Shown: one piece after another, positions 31,867 through 44,740 of the stretch | Position numbering within the stretch: the stretch's first letter is position 1 | Layout: every line of letters begins with the position of its first letter | DNA from: Venturia oleaginea | Taxonomy: Eukaryota > Ascomycota > Dothideomycetes > Venturiales > Venturiaceae | Length of the DNA: 64,000 nt | Direction: 5' to 3' | NCBI GenBank assembly: GCA_013176395.1 | Contig: JABMLP010000032.1 | Span: 124,001-188,000 of the forward strand | Program-made: the position numbers and the translations under genes | The notes under the pieces: generated by a model | Told to the model about the DNA's origin: nothing | The model's input: only the letters and a program-made list of their open reading frames with translations | Databases searched by the model: none

Positions 31867-34800
31867 TTAAGGCTCCAAACCATGCATTCTAACATAGTTC
31901 AAAGCCCCTACAATAAGCCGTGACTTGCGCGTGCGATGGCCCTCATCTTTTTCCTCTAGAACCCCAATTAGGCAGTAGATACCTTCCACCTCAATGATCT
32001 CCTTTCTACCATTCTCGTTAGCCACAGTAAACTGGTGTACGTAGTCATCCAATTGAGGGTTCTTCCACCGTGTAATGAGCGCAAATTGACGAGATCTGAC
32101 CATGAAAAATGTTGATATTGAGCCGAAATTGCAGCGTGGATTGGCTGCAGTACGGTAGCAGACATAGTGGTCCCTGCGATTGAGGTCAGTGACGTATTGT
32201 GACGAGATTGAGCCAATTGAGACGTCTTTTGAGAGTTTGCAGCGCTTGTAGTAGATTATACGATACCTCGCGATCCTTGGCGTTATGGAGTTGACGATTT
32301 TGGCCAGATCTGAACGCATTCTACGGCTTAGATAGTGATATCTTTTGAATACGACATCTCCATCGACGTCATCGATCTCGTCGCTCAATGGCCGCCGCTG
32401 GCCACTGACTCGAGGGTATGGCGTAGGATCCTCGATATCGGGGTGTAGTCGATTACCATCGGTGGTCTCAAGTAACATTATATGGTTGAGCTGTTCTACT
32501 CGTAATAGACCGTTACCAATCGACTTATCGATTTGTGACTTGCTTGTAACGTGACTCTTTGCCGCAAAACAGTATCTTTCGAGTGGATATGACCAATAGT
32601 AACGGCAAGGGCCGTTTTTTCTGATGATATCGGGTAGATGTAGAAGCCAGTGATGGTTGATTGAGAAAGCCATTAACCTCTCCTGTACGTTACCGTAGTA
32701 GATTCGCTGATATTGGCTCACAAATCTGTATACAAACATCTCGAGATCGTTGAGTTGTTCAGGTGTAACAGATTCTGCAGTAGCAATATACCAGATCTCG
32801 TATAAATCGCAAAGATTTGAGTATGCAGGGCCATATAGATGACCGTGTAGAAGCGATATCCCATAGGTCTCAAGAAAGTCCTGCCATTCAGCCGATTTGA
32901 AGCCACGAATATGGTCGAATTTCCCTGGCATCCAGCACATTTTGGTGGGCATTGTAGTACGAGATTGACGTAGAGTCTTCGAGACGATATTCGCTACCGA
33001 TGAGTTGAAAAGATAGTCACTACCTGGTGTATAGGTATCGTGATCTTTCTTATCTGTATTGATCCGAGTACCGTTCCAGGTTTTCCAGAGAGTCTTCATG
33101 ATATTGAGTGGAATACAATGCATAAGATCCACAGGGAAGCTATCAGGGAAGTGGAGGGTATCTAGTTCTAAGAGGATGCTTTTTCGTACAACTCCTAGGT
33201 TTGTTAGTCAATGCTGATTAATTGAATTGGTATGAGTAGATCTCCACGCCAAGGCGTCAAAATAGTCATGAAATAAGGCTTTTTGTTAGTAAAACGGCTT
33301 AATAATCATACTATCTCGTAGAAGTATGCTGAGGGTGATTCTAACTGGTCCGGTACTTACCAACAAGATCTGCCCAGCCCTTACCAAGCAACAATGTATC
33401 CTCAATCTCTTGACGTAAGGCTTCTCTACAATGTAGATTACCCTTTAATTGATGCTCTGTATGAGGAACATAATAAGTCTTTTGCCCTGGCGACCATTTG
33501 GCTCGAATATAGCAGAATCTACAAGGACTCATTGCATTACCGGGGTGCTTCATTCCGCAGAGCTCAGATACTGCAGGGCCATCACCTATATGGTAGGTTA
33601 GTTAGCTAAAAAAAGTATCTAGACTATTGAATGAAGTTGAAATAAATATTATTATAGATGTCTCCGGTAACCGAATGACCATATATTGAAATAGAGAGGG
33701 ACTTACCACAAACCAACACCACATTCGCTCGCATCGTGAACTCTCTACCACGGTATTTATTGTGTGCCTTGACCCCAGTTTTGAGAAGTTTGAGCTCGTC
33801 AACGAGAGGCCTTAGATAGCTGTCAATATCCTCATGTTTGTTGGGCCCTGGAATGACGAGAGAGAGTAATATATTACCCTTCTTATAGCGAATCGATGGT
33901 GGTAGATTATAGTTGACGAGGATGACTGGGCTGACCGAGTGATTGCCCGATTTGATAGCTTGAACGCCATCATAATGTAGTGCAAAAGCGATGTCAGTTG
34001 GTCGCTTGAAATAGCCTTCTTTTCTGAGATCTCGGTACCTTTCGCCGGACCACCAGTCATCATAGACTAATGGTAACTGGTCAATAGGGTTGATCCAGTA
34101 CTTTTGGTGGTGTTTTTGGAGGGTCTCTGCTCGTATAGCCGATTGGAATTGATACCTGAGGCGAGGTATAAGAGGGATATATAGGAAGGTTTTTCGTGCA
34201 CGGCGAGTGCTATAGTAATAACGAGGTTCGTTACAACTACTGCAACCCTCTAGATTAGCGTAATCGCCAGTGTATGCAATACAACTCTTGATACAGCAAT
34301 TAAAGGTTCTACCCTCGAGCCTCGTCAGTGCCGTAAGAACATCGCCGCGGCGGCGTAGATCTGGCAACTGTGTAGACCACCCATCCTCGACGATATAGCG
34401 TAGCATATTGTATTGTTCTCGGCTGACATGGTAATCAACCCATTCAGAGAGTTGTAGATACCGTAATTGGGCGTCGGAGAGTTGACGTACTTAAAGAAAG
34501 TTAGCTTTATGTTAACTTGGGGACCTCCAGCGTAAATGAAAGGCCAATTCTGCTAAGAGGACGTTACAGGGATTAAAATTAGTGTAGAATGAGGTTATAT
34601 CGTCCTCGAAAAGAATTGAAGTTGCTCAATCGCTGAAGGTTCCTATTTATCTCAAAGTTAACTTTAACTTACTTCGCTCAAAGTCCATTCCATCACCAAT
34701 ATCGATATCAGAATCGTAATCTAGTGGCTCATTCTGCTCATTCTGAGGGCTTGGCGGGGTGTGAGACTCATCATCGACTATCTCGTCATCGGTCTCGATG

Positions 34801-34946
34801 CCGGCGGGCTCATCTGCAGCGTTATAGGTAGGAAGATTGAGGTTTTGACGTCGTATCCAAGCCTCACGATGTCTTGTACGAGTCCGGATAGAACATCGAT
34901 GTATAGATTCGCCGAGATCTCGTTCAAAAAAGCAGAATACAGCCAT
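31867..34946 (-). CDS. CACTA transposase (TNP2-like), intact
   Basis: Four exons, 34673-34946, 33707-34489, 33361-33585 and 31867-33194, sum to 870 codons (869 aa). All donors are GTAAGT. The N-terminal part is acidic. The TNP2 region has the Cys-rich motif CCIKSCIAYTGDYANLEGCSSC, then RLRYQF and FALHYDGVQAIKSGNHSVSP with an acidic residue in the expected place. Next come VIPGPNKHEDIDSYLRPLV, the zinc-like HPGNAMSPCRFCYIRAKW, DLMHCIPLNIMKTLW, and the DUF4218-like HHWLLHLPDIIRKNGPCRYY with YPLERY. This is the cut-and-paste enzyme of EnSpm elements. No stop or frameshift is present. Confidence 0.88.
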
Positions 34947-35195
34947 TTTTGGTATGCCAGCGAGAGTGATGTGTTCGAGTCACAATAGAGGTGTGAGATT
35001 CTGAGGCTACCGGCCGCAGAATCCACCTCCGGATTGACTCGAGACGTTTGAAACGGCTACTGATTCGGACATATCGTTATTGTTGGTGTATGAAACGGTC
35101 TAGGTGTCATGCTAAGGTGGGGTTGAGGTGTATAATAGGAGAATCTAGCTGTAGATAATTCTACCTTCACGATTACAACCTTTCAAAGACTTATA

Positions 35196-36452
35196 ATGGC
35201 GCCAAAAACAGCTTTGAGTGAACGCCCGATTGAGCAACCTCTTGATACCGAGATCACCACCTTGGCAGACATCCTCGTCACCATTAATCTGGCCGTGCGG
35301 AACTACCCGGAGAATATTCGCAAGGAGCTGATTGCAGACCATAAATCTGCGGTAGCGAAGTCACTCAATATCGCGAGATCTTATAGTCAAAAGGAGTCGG
35401 TTCCGATTCGCAATGGTGATGGGACTGAATCTTGAAGCGTTAGTAACTACTCAATATCTCATCAAAGAAAGCTACTTATCTCTCTCTTTTAGTACACGTT
35501 TTAATCCGTTAAGCAAACCAAGCCTTTTAAATCTCAGAGTCATACAGATCGTCAGAATCTGTTCACCGCCCTCTATACCGAAAGTCCTACTCTATCCAGA
35601 TACGTAGGCTATTGGCCCTCCGCAGCGTTACTAAAGATCAAGTTGGACTATATTCGTACCGAAGAGTACCGACGAAGAAAGGTTATAATGACACCAAAGG
35701 TTCCTCGAAAAAATGGCAGGGCAAAGTTGAAATCTACACCGATATCTACACCAACTTCATTAGCAAGTCAAGACACCGAGGGTGCCAGAATGATCGATTT
35801 TACACCTTCAAAGCCATCAAAACAGTCCTCTCATGTCGCCGAGGTGCTTGCTACACCTGGTATCTATTCGAGGTCGGTTTCTGCCGAGCCATCTTTGCCA
35901 TATACATACGACGATGAGGCCGCCGATTTCGAGGATTCTCAGGATCAGATCAATATCGATGATGATATTAGCGTCTATAGCGATGACCAACGCGATGACT
36001 ACGGCGCTCGAATTGACGAGATTGATGGCGACCTTGAAGCGCTAGATTCTACTCTACAATCTACTCAGATAGCCTCGAAAAAGCGCAAGGAACGAGACCC
36101 TCAAGACCCTACTCTTATATTGGCCCCGAGTGCTAAAAGAAGCTTTCAAAAAACGTCAATTGTGGTGGATGTTAACGATAATAACGAGAGAAAGAGAGCT
36201 GAAAAGAAAGATTCTTTGGCCAAACAAGCTCTTGCATTGAAAAAGGAGACACAGCAAGATGCAGCCCTGGTACGTCAGAAAGGAAGCAGTTGGTTCAAGT
36301 CACTGAGTGGCCAATTACCCGAAATCGACGAAGAATCAGAGTCATGGTATATCATCGCTTCCACGGTATCTAACAAGAAGATGGCATTTGGAAGAGTCTG
36401 CACGTACGAGTGCTTCATTGGGGCAAAGACCCTGGACGCGGAGGATGCATAG
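35196..36452 (+). CDS. Second CACTA-element protein (374 aa), function unknown
   Basis: Two exons, 35196-35415 and 35548-36452, sum to 375 codons. The N-terminal 75 residues are helical (EITTLADILVTINLAVRNYP). The second exon begins DRQNLFTALYTESPTLSRYV and continues with a basic stretch (TPKVPRKNGRAKLKS), an acidic low-complexity middle (DDEAADFEDSQDQINIDDD), a Lys/Glu coiled coil, and a conserved-looking end (SWFKSLSGQLPEIDEESESW). It could be the counterpart of the plant TNPA subterminal-binding protein by position only. It is transcribed away from the transposase, unlike En/Spm. Confidence 0.65.
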
Positions 36453-36772
36453 CCCCCAGTTTAGGGCCTGGATTGGAGGCTATCTGCCTATGTCGCTGTA
36501 ATTATATAGTTAATCTGGTGATAGAGCTAGATTTGTTGTTGTTTTTGCGGCGATGCGGCGATGCAGTGCACGTGACTTTGGGGGGGGGGGGGATCTCCCC
36601 GCCAAAAACCAAAAAAAAACGCTGAAATTTACAATAGACTGAATGCTAGATTGTTTATGAACTTTTTTTTGAGTACAATGAGAATTCCTGAGAGAAATCC
36701 CGTAAAAAACGGTGATTTGGTTGTATTTTCCGTGATTTTGGCGTTTACAATGTGTTTGTGACCGTAGTGCAA

Positions 36773-37048
36773 GGGCGTGTAGGAGAGATTGGATGGATTG
36801 GCTGGAATTTAAAATCTGGCTCTCAAATGTAGCCAATGCGGGCAATCTTGACGTGTACGAGATGAATTAAGTGGATTGATACACCAGATGCTCTTTGTTG
36901 CTGTGTGTGGCGGTGGCTCTCGAGTATCCAAGTCTCCTATAAGTTTAAGATGCCTCTATGAAGCACGTGACCCCAAATGGACTGTGGTCAGTAGTGCCAA
37001 CGATCCTCTCAACCCCTTAACATCAACGACATCCCAATTCACCCGAAA
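36773..37048. other. Short intergenic region
   Basis: Promoter of the peptidase gene, immediately next to the CACTA element. Confidence 0.4.
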
Positions 37049-38158
<1,110 letters not shown>

Positions 38159-38867
38159 AATAACACTTATTTATTGAGTCCATAACACTGCGGCTGTGTA
38201 ATCTGCTTAACGGATCGAATATACATTCGCCTCCTGTGTCTCTCAGCTATTCTCTTGCACGAAGACATGGGTTTATGATGAGAGGGTCGTCTCGCCGGTC
38301 CGTTGGTCACCAATATCCGAGGACTGTTGGTAGAATGGACCAGCTTCGGGCTCCCGTGGTCCAATATTTGATGACGGATTTTTGGTACTAGGGTAATTTT
38401 CTTGGGAAGCAACCAAGAGAGCCCTTGTCGGGACCAAAGGATAGCCGAAAACCTGTTTGTACCTCTTCAAGGCTTGGATTTGATGACAATTGCTCTGATG
38501 CTGACAAGCAGTCTGAGAATTTCGCCGACAGGACATGTGAACCAGACAATCCTGTTGCTGAGATATATGACAGTATATAGACCACGACCTGCGCAGCGTG
38601 CTATACCCCTGCCTTCGGATCTCCACCGATAATAGTATCCTCGGCTCCTTTAATTCCTCTTTTTCTCCGCCACACCAAATCGTGCCTGAACTTCGGACCT
38701 ACCAATGATCTCGGTCACAAAATCATATCCCTGCAGCTCCGAACAGATGCAAAGCTCTAACAGCCTCATCGTCGCCCGTTACCCGACCACTCAATCAAAA
38801 ACCATGTCCTTCCCCTGCAGCTCAAAACAAGCGAAAACCCACCCCACCCTCTGCAGCATCTCTCGCA
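38159..38867. other. Intergenic
   Basis: Both strands are partly open but without recognisable protein. The 3' part (38780-38860) is CCAC/CTGCAGC-rich. Confidence 0.35.
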
Positions 38868-40412
38868 ATGCTTCCGGCTGATCTTGACCGGACATTGGTA
38901 GACGTGTCCGCCGAGGCCGAAAATGGTGAGGTTGAGTTTGCTGAGAAGGAAATCGATTTAGAGTTGGCAATCAATCAGCAGAGCCTGATCGCCCAGACGC
39001 TAGAGTGGGAAAGAGATCTCCGAACACGAACTTTTCTAGATTTTGAGTAAACTACCTGTTGAAGCCGCTCGTGCACCGAGGCCGTCGCAGAAGGGTCAAC
39101 CATCGCACGAAGAACAGCCACCGCTTCGCGAAAGAGAACGCTTCATCATGTACCCACACACCTGCAAGACCGACGAACTCACAGCACAGTGGATCACATG
39201 TTCCATAGATGTGCGCGAGAAAAATCTAACACAATTTCGAATGCACCACGTACAGAAGGAATATGTTGACCCCTGTCTTCTTGCCGACCTGAACAAGGTC
39301 GCTCATCAATGTCTCAAAGATGGCAAAAGGTCGCGGCCATTGAAAAGGACCTCATAATATGCGGACATTTCTGAATCACAAATGATCAACGACAATGCTA
39401 TTTTTGCCATCTTGACATGTCTCCAAGCTGGTTTCAACATCAACCCTGAGTAGAAAAGTGACAACCATCTCATTAGATGGGTCCTCAAATTCTATTTCTA
39501 CGACAGCTGGGAGATTAAGCTTCTCACAGATCGTCTGGACGGTGTGATTGATCTTCACAAGCAAAAGTTTGAAGAGCATCGGAATCCTGTCATAGCCCGA
39601 CTTGAAGCGGCAGGTATGAAGCACCAAAAGTACGGCCAACTTGCGACTCAGAGTGGACAGCTGTTTGTTCTCACCGAAAGAATGCGCAGCGCGGCTGCAA
39701 AGGGCATCATCAATTTCTGCAATGTGAATAAACTAAACGCTAAACATAGCAACGTCAAGAATCTCTGTCGATGCTGCGCTGAAGCCGACGCGCCTCGGAA
39801 AGAGAGGATCGAAGAAATACTTTCCGAAGTAACAGAAGAATGTGCAGGTCTGTTGGAAAAGAAAAGCGAGTCGCAGATGCGGAGGGAGAGATTGACTATC
39901 ATGTTATGGGGCTTAAGGAGTATCATTTCAATCTGGAATTACAATTGGACAGTCTGCGTTATAGTATGGAGCTTTTGGAAGGAGAAAGGGATGCTTTCGT
40001 GTCCGTCCGAGAGGAATGGGAAATAGCAAGGACCCGACTTGGTTCGTTACTATCTGATTCCGTGGAATGAAGAATGGATCAGAATGTCGGTCGCTTCCGC
40101 TTCGAACGGTCTCTACATCAAGCCCACAGCGACGAGATCGATGACCTTAGTGGGCTGTGCTTTTGCGACCACACCACTGAACCCGATAAGGATCCAGAGG
40201 ACTGCGAAGGACCGCCTGTAATTCTGCCATGCTGTGGGACTCGGCGAGTTTTCGGCAAGAATTGCTTCATGGTCTCGCTCGACGCGGGAATCGCGCTGGA
40301 AAAACCGCCACGATGCTTCTGGTGTCACAAAGTACTACTCCACATATCCTTCATCGACTGCCTCGACGTGGTCATTCGCAACTCTGGAGATCCTGGCTTT
40401 CAGGCCATTTGA
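38868..40412 (+). pseudogene. RING-like gene copy A with coiled-coil N-terminus, probably degenerate
   Basis: Pieces in different frames read like one protein. They include an acidic helix (DRTLVDVSAEAENGEVEFAEK, 38868-39050), a segment with CTCKTDELTAQ-type sequence, and an alpha-helical core (DRLDGVIDLHKQKFEEHRNPV, 39510-39850). After a frame change near 39840 come LDSLRYSMELLEGERD and, from 40074, LCFCDH..PVILPCCGTRRVFGKNC..RCFWCHK. The last stretch has the C-x-C..PCC..GK.C..C-x2-C layout seen in the intact RING protein at 44030-44740, though the first pair is altered. Frame changes make a functional product unlikely. Confidence 0.4.
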
Positions 40413-40728
40413 ACTCTCCACGTGGTTCTCTGCGGATTCTCTGCCCTTTTCGGCCTGTTTCCATCGTGTAAGGAGTATATTACCATATCATGAACCCCTT
40501 AATGTTGTTGTGGACTGTGATGTGGACATATCTTTGGCACGTACATCTACTATGGTTTATATTTCTGGCAATGGTCTGGCTGCAGCTGCCCTTGACCAAC
40601 TTTTGTGAGTGGATTAGACAGCTATGGTAGATTTCCGCATTATACTAAACTTTAACGGAGCATCCAGGTTACACGACTCATACTGAGTATAAGAAGGGGT
40701 TGGCACCCAGCACCCGACTACGACGCAT

Positions 40729-41351
40729 TTGTGTTTGCTTTGCGATCAGCCGATGCTGAACGAATCAACGACGTTTGGTGTATACCAGAGTATCCTTTCA
40801 TTCCTTCATGACCAACCCATGTATAGCCCTCTATATTTTTCCGAGCAAGGCTTCGATACCAACGATGACGATCCCTGTGCCGGCCCTTCTATTCAAATGC
40901 CATGTTGTCCTTGCAACAAAACGGTCGGGAAAGTATGGCTATATAGACTCTGAATCCTACCATCGCCGCACTGGACATACTTTTTAGCATGGATAAGCTC
41001 AAAAGCAGTACCTGGCTTCTGCTCTATGCCATTGTAATCCGTGTCATCGCACGATCGTTCGCAACCTGGGCTTCAGTCGTTTTTATATTTTGGTTCCGAG
41101 TTCCTCATCAAAATGGTGTGATGGGTGTGATGTTCCCGGAAGACAGCATAGACCGGGAGGGAGTCTTCATGCACTTTACAATGCGGCTACGTCGACGCCA
41201 GAACGATGGTTACAGGGTGATGCTGTGTTGCGTCCGCGCTATACCTTGGACCATATTATTGGTAGACATTATATTGGGGGCGGCGTGCCTTGGTGAAACA
41301 ATGTTGCAAGAGGTGTTGGCATCAATCGGCGATGAAATAATGGATGTGTAG
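40729..41351 (+). pseudogene. RING-like gene copy B, fragment
   Basis: CLLCDQPM, then an acidic stretch (DTNDDDPCAGPS) and QMPCCPCNKTVGKVW repeat the pattern C-x2-C..PCC..GK of the neighbouring copies, but the Cys expected after GK is Trp and the frame stops there. After 40989 a second frame gives two hydrophobic segments (TWASVVFIFWF, WTILLVDIILGAACLG), parallel to the membrane-spanning tail of the intact copy at 44 kb. Confidence 0.4.
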
Positions 41352-43034
41352 AAGTAGTACGCACGTATTTTTGGGAATGACATGATGAGAATAATGCCGG
41401 ATCAGCAGGCAATAATCGAGCGAGTGCTTGCAGGCGTCCCTCATAGCAGGCGGTCGGATATACTCTTCACTGCCAAACATATCACGGATGTAAGGATCGC
41501 CCGGGCAAAATGAAATTATCGAATCTTTAAAAATCGTTGACTTACGTGACTATCCCCATTTCGATTATATTTCCCTTCTTCATCAGATAACGATTATACT
41601 GGTCCTTAGTACCGAGGTGCGGTTGAGATTGCTCACGGCTACAAACACTTTCAATAGTACAGGCTTGCCCTGATCATGAGGTCTGCAAACAAAATTGCGC
41701 CAATGTCTTTGCGTTGCCGGAGAACAAGCCGTGTCTCAGTATTGTGGTTTGCTCACGGAAAGGGAGATTCTGCTCGAGGTCTGGCTCGGAAATCAGGATG
41801 ATTGGAAAACTCTCCATGGTGAATATGTCGGCCTCCTTGACTTGGTTGGAGAACTCCAGAGTACTATCTACATTTGTCGAGATACTCTCGAAAAACCGAT
41901 GGCGACCCCAGAGGCATCGAGAAGAGGGAAACTTCGGGACCAATGATTCAGGTTCTTGGCTGCATTCAAATATATGAGCAGCGCTTGGGAGGCGGCATTA
42001 ACCCGCGACTCGTCGAGCAGCATCCGCTGGGTTCATCGTGATGACAACTTTGGAGATGTAGGCTATTTCAACTAGAGGTCTGGGAATTCTATGAACATTC
42101 CGTTAGCGAAAATAGTACTTAGTATGCAGATGGAGGAAGATTTGATTTCGAGGACTGTGAAATTCAATCACTGGTTTTTACTCAAATTCCAAGAGATTTT
42201 TGTAGTGCGTCTTGACGGTTTCACTTCCCATCCTATCACAGCGTTTCCATCAATTGAATGCTTCTGTGACATGTCCAACCAGTGGTCAAATTCGACTCAT
42301 CGAAGATTGCCCTGATTTTATCTCAAGCGAACTAGATTTGGGAAGTTTTGAAGCCAACGACATCCTTTGTCTAGGTTTATGACCCGAAGTGTGTTTGCGA
42401 TGCGCTCCCCTGAGTGCTGGCTGGAGGAAGGGAAATTCTTGAATCGTGTTGATGCCACGACGTAGAAAGAGTCATTACTGCTGGAGTGAGAGCTGAAATA
42501 TCTTCTCGTACTCGAAGGGGAGGAGAGCAAAGACTGGCGTCGACGCTGTATGAAAAGAAGCCCAAGCATTTCTGTGGTGAGAGGTATGATGGGAAGATGA
42601 GGCAAAGAGAATCTCGACGCGAGGTGTCTTTACTAGTGCGCCCCACCTCGTGCCGCGCCACACGATTTCCCGAGATCCCAAAATAAACTTCCACGCGCAT
42701 CGCACGCGTCAACCAGGTACGGAAGTGGGAACCGCGCAAACCACCAACTTTCCCATTTGAGACCTCCAAAAAACAATCCTTTAGATCACTAATTACCCTT
42801 TGTCCGACATATCAAAACTCTATGCTCCGGCGCACGCTCATGCCATCATGTTGATGTGGCTGAATCCGTCCATGGGGTGTTGATCGACAATGGACGTCAT
42901 CCATCTTTGCCTTGATTCCAAAACCCCCTTTCATAAAATCAATATAAATATACGTCCCCCTCTCAGCTAAACATAGCAGTCCATCGAATCCCCTCAAAAA
43001 CCAACCTCCAAGCAATCCAAAAGCCCACCACCAA
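41352..43034. other. Gene-poor region, one coiled-coil-like frame
   Basis: 41695-41946 (+) encodes LLTEREILLEVWLGNQDDWKTL, which resembles the helical part of RING copy A, and may be a third remnant. The remainder (42000-43034) has only short frames and is the upstream region of the next gene, with a TATAAATATA at 42943-42952. Confidence 0.35.
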
Positions 43035-43775
43035 ATGCCAAAAGCACCACCACCCAAAAGCACCTCCACCCGCCAAAAACGCGTAACAACAACCAAAGAA
43101 GCTGCCTCCACAAAACCATCCACTACAAAACCTCCCACCAAAAGCAAAGTAAAAGGAAAAGGAAAAGATTCCCACCTCTACACAGACGATAACCCCTCTA
43201 CAACCCTCCACAGCACAGGTTTCAAAGACGCCGATACAGCAACCGCGACTCTCACCCTCGTCTCCAAACGCTCCTTGACATACCAATTCCAAACCATAAA
43301 TACAATGTACAACCGCGCCCTACACCATCCACACAAAACAGACGCGATGGAAGAGGCAATGACGATATTCAGGGAGTGGATCGAAATTACGTATCCCGCT
43401 CTCAAGGCCGAATTAAGAGGGCAAGGCGGCTTCAAACCCTTATTACCAAAAGAGGTAGTTAAGAAATTCCAATCAAGGATTGAGGAAGAGGTCGATGAGG
43501 GGGATAGACGGTTCGTAGATATCTATCTGGGCCTGGGCAAGAAAAAGAGATTAGGCAACGTACTTCTCGATGACAAGGAACCGGGTGGGAGGGATTGGGA
43601 GGTAGAGCGGTATGAGGTCCTGGATGGGTTGGTGGGGGAGGGGAAGGAGACGAAGGATGGGTGGGGGGGGGATGAGGAGTTGTGGACAGAAGAGAAGGAA
43701 CCGACGGTGGGGCATTTGAAATTGATTGCTTGGGCTTGGTCGCCGGTTCCTGGGAGGACGTTGGCGGGGAAGTGA
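43035..43775 (+). CDS. Conserved fungal hypothetical protein
   Basis: 246 aa, single exon, with a TATA-like TATAAATATA about 85 bp upstream of the ATG. Residues 1-50 are Lys/Thr/Pro-rich and low-complexity. From about 55 the sequence is ordered: STGFKDADTATATLTLVSKRS, LTYQFQTINTMYNRALHHPH, then AMTIFREWIEITYPALKAEL and a charged C-terminus with GGWGGDEELW. I recall the FQTINTMYNRA..HPH..A..IFREW pattern from uncharacterised Pezizomycotina proteins but know no function. It is intact and compositionally like the host genes. Confidence 0.65.
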   Translation: MPKAPPPKSTSTRQKRVTTTKEAASTKPSTTKPPTKSKVKGKGKDSHLYTDDNPSTTLHSTGFKDADTATATLTLVSKRSLTYQFQTINTMYNRALHHPHKTDAMEEAMTIFREWIEITYPALKAELRGQGGFKPLLPKEVVKKFQSRIEEEVDEGDRRFVDIYLGLGKKKRLGNVLLDDKEPGGRDWEVERYEVLDGLVGEGKETKDGWGGDEELWTEEKEPTVGHLKLIAWAWSPVPGRTLAGK

Positions 43776-44029
43776 GGATGTGGTTTTGGTGGTTTTGGTG
43801 GCGTTTGGATGGTGCGATACCCATACGTATGTACAGCACGATGTTCTGATGTACCAGGTTGAATCTTTGAATCAATAGTTGTATGACATCTTTGACATTT
43901 CCATGTCAGCGCTTCTGAGCCATGAGAGACGACCGGCCGTAACCACTTGTACTCATCTGACTTCAGATTCCATAAACACATTCTTCCCACAATCCCATAA
44001 CCTGACCCGTTCTTGCAATCTATCAGTAA
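43776..44029. other. Short intergenic region between convergent genes
   Basis: Nothing supported. Confidence 0.4.
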
Positions 44030-44740
44030 TCAGCACCCCTGTGAGGCTGCAACATAATGGAATCTTGCAACACGTCCAAGCTTGAGGATACAGAGCTGTC
44101 CAAGAACCATAATAGGAATGGAGATCGGTTTCGGAAGGTCGGAAAAAGCCTGTAGGATCCTTTGAAACCACGTTCCTCTCCCCTCGTCGATTGTTTGCAG
44201 TATGAAACCTTCATCGAGCGGGAGAAGTAAAAGGACCATGGGATAGAACTCGGCCAGCGTCCCTAGCAGGAGCCCAAAGCAAAAGAAAATATTCATGCCG
44301 CAGGGCAGAGAGTTACTCTGCTCATAAATGGTCCGCACAGTCCAAAAGAGCTCTGCCAATAACGCTCCCATTATGATAAAAGTCCAGAAGTCGCCATACT
44401 CACGTACGAACCTATCAAGAAATGGGACCCTATAGATGTTCTGCCGGCAAGCTGGGCAGCGGCCGGTTTGCTCCTGGAGTACTCGCATAATACAAGGCTT
44501 TCCGAGTATCACAGAGCAGCAGGGCATTTTCGTAGGCGGGCCGATACATCGCCACTCCTTTTCTGCCGCCAAATCTTGGTCTAACCAGCAAATCAAGCAA
44601 CGGTCTTCTATGACAGCATCCTCGGGGCATCGATTTTGATCGAGTACTTTTAGGAAGGCGGCGTAACTCGAGGGCTGGAAGGCTTGCATTGTTTTGATGC
44701 CGCGTGATAAAGGCGCTCTCGGTATGTTCTGATTGGACAA
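44030..44740 (-). CDS. RING-type zinc-finger membrane protein
   Basis: 236 aa, single exon. The zinc-binding cluster is RCLICWLDQD (C-x2-C), then KMPCCSVILGKPC and RCPACRQN, a RING-variant layout in which the central His/Cys pair is replaced by PCC..GK.C. Two to three membrane segments follow (FWTFIIMGALLAELFW, MNIFFCFGLLLGTLAEF and ISIPIMVLGQLCIL). This suggests a membrane-anchored E3-type ligase, which is inference. It is the only undamaged member of a local family that includes the plus-strand fragments at 38.9-41.4 kb. An alternative start at SRGIKTM would shorten it by about 17 residues. Confidence 0.65.
   Translation of the reverse strand: MSNQNIPRAPLSRGIKTMQAFQPSSYAAFLKVLDQNRCPEDAVIEDRCLICWLDQDLAAEKEWRCIGPPTKMPCCSVILGKPCIMRVLQEQTGRCPACRQNIYRVPFLDRFVREYGDFWTFIIMGALLAELFWTVRTIYEQSNSLPCGMNIFFCFGLLLGTLAEFYPMVLLLLPLDEGFILQTIDEGRGTWFQRILQAFSDLPKPISIPIMVLGQLCILKLGRVARFHYVAASQGC

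Larger units (their letters stand above)
31606..36769. mobile_element. CACTA (EnSpm) DNA transposon, complete, 5,164 bp
   Basis: The left end is CACTACGGTCA and the right end TGACCGTAGTG, an 11-bp perfect inverted repeat. The trinucleotide CAA flanks it at 31603-31605 and 36770-36772, the 3-bp target duplication expected of this superfamily. Both subterminal regions (31606-31860 and 36600-36769) carry multiple short TTTACAA/GATTACAA motifs in both orientations. A G12 run lies near 36582. Inside are two divergent genes, both with open spliced frames, so the element may be autonomous. Confidence 0.92.
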
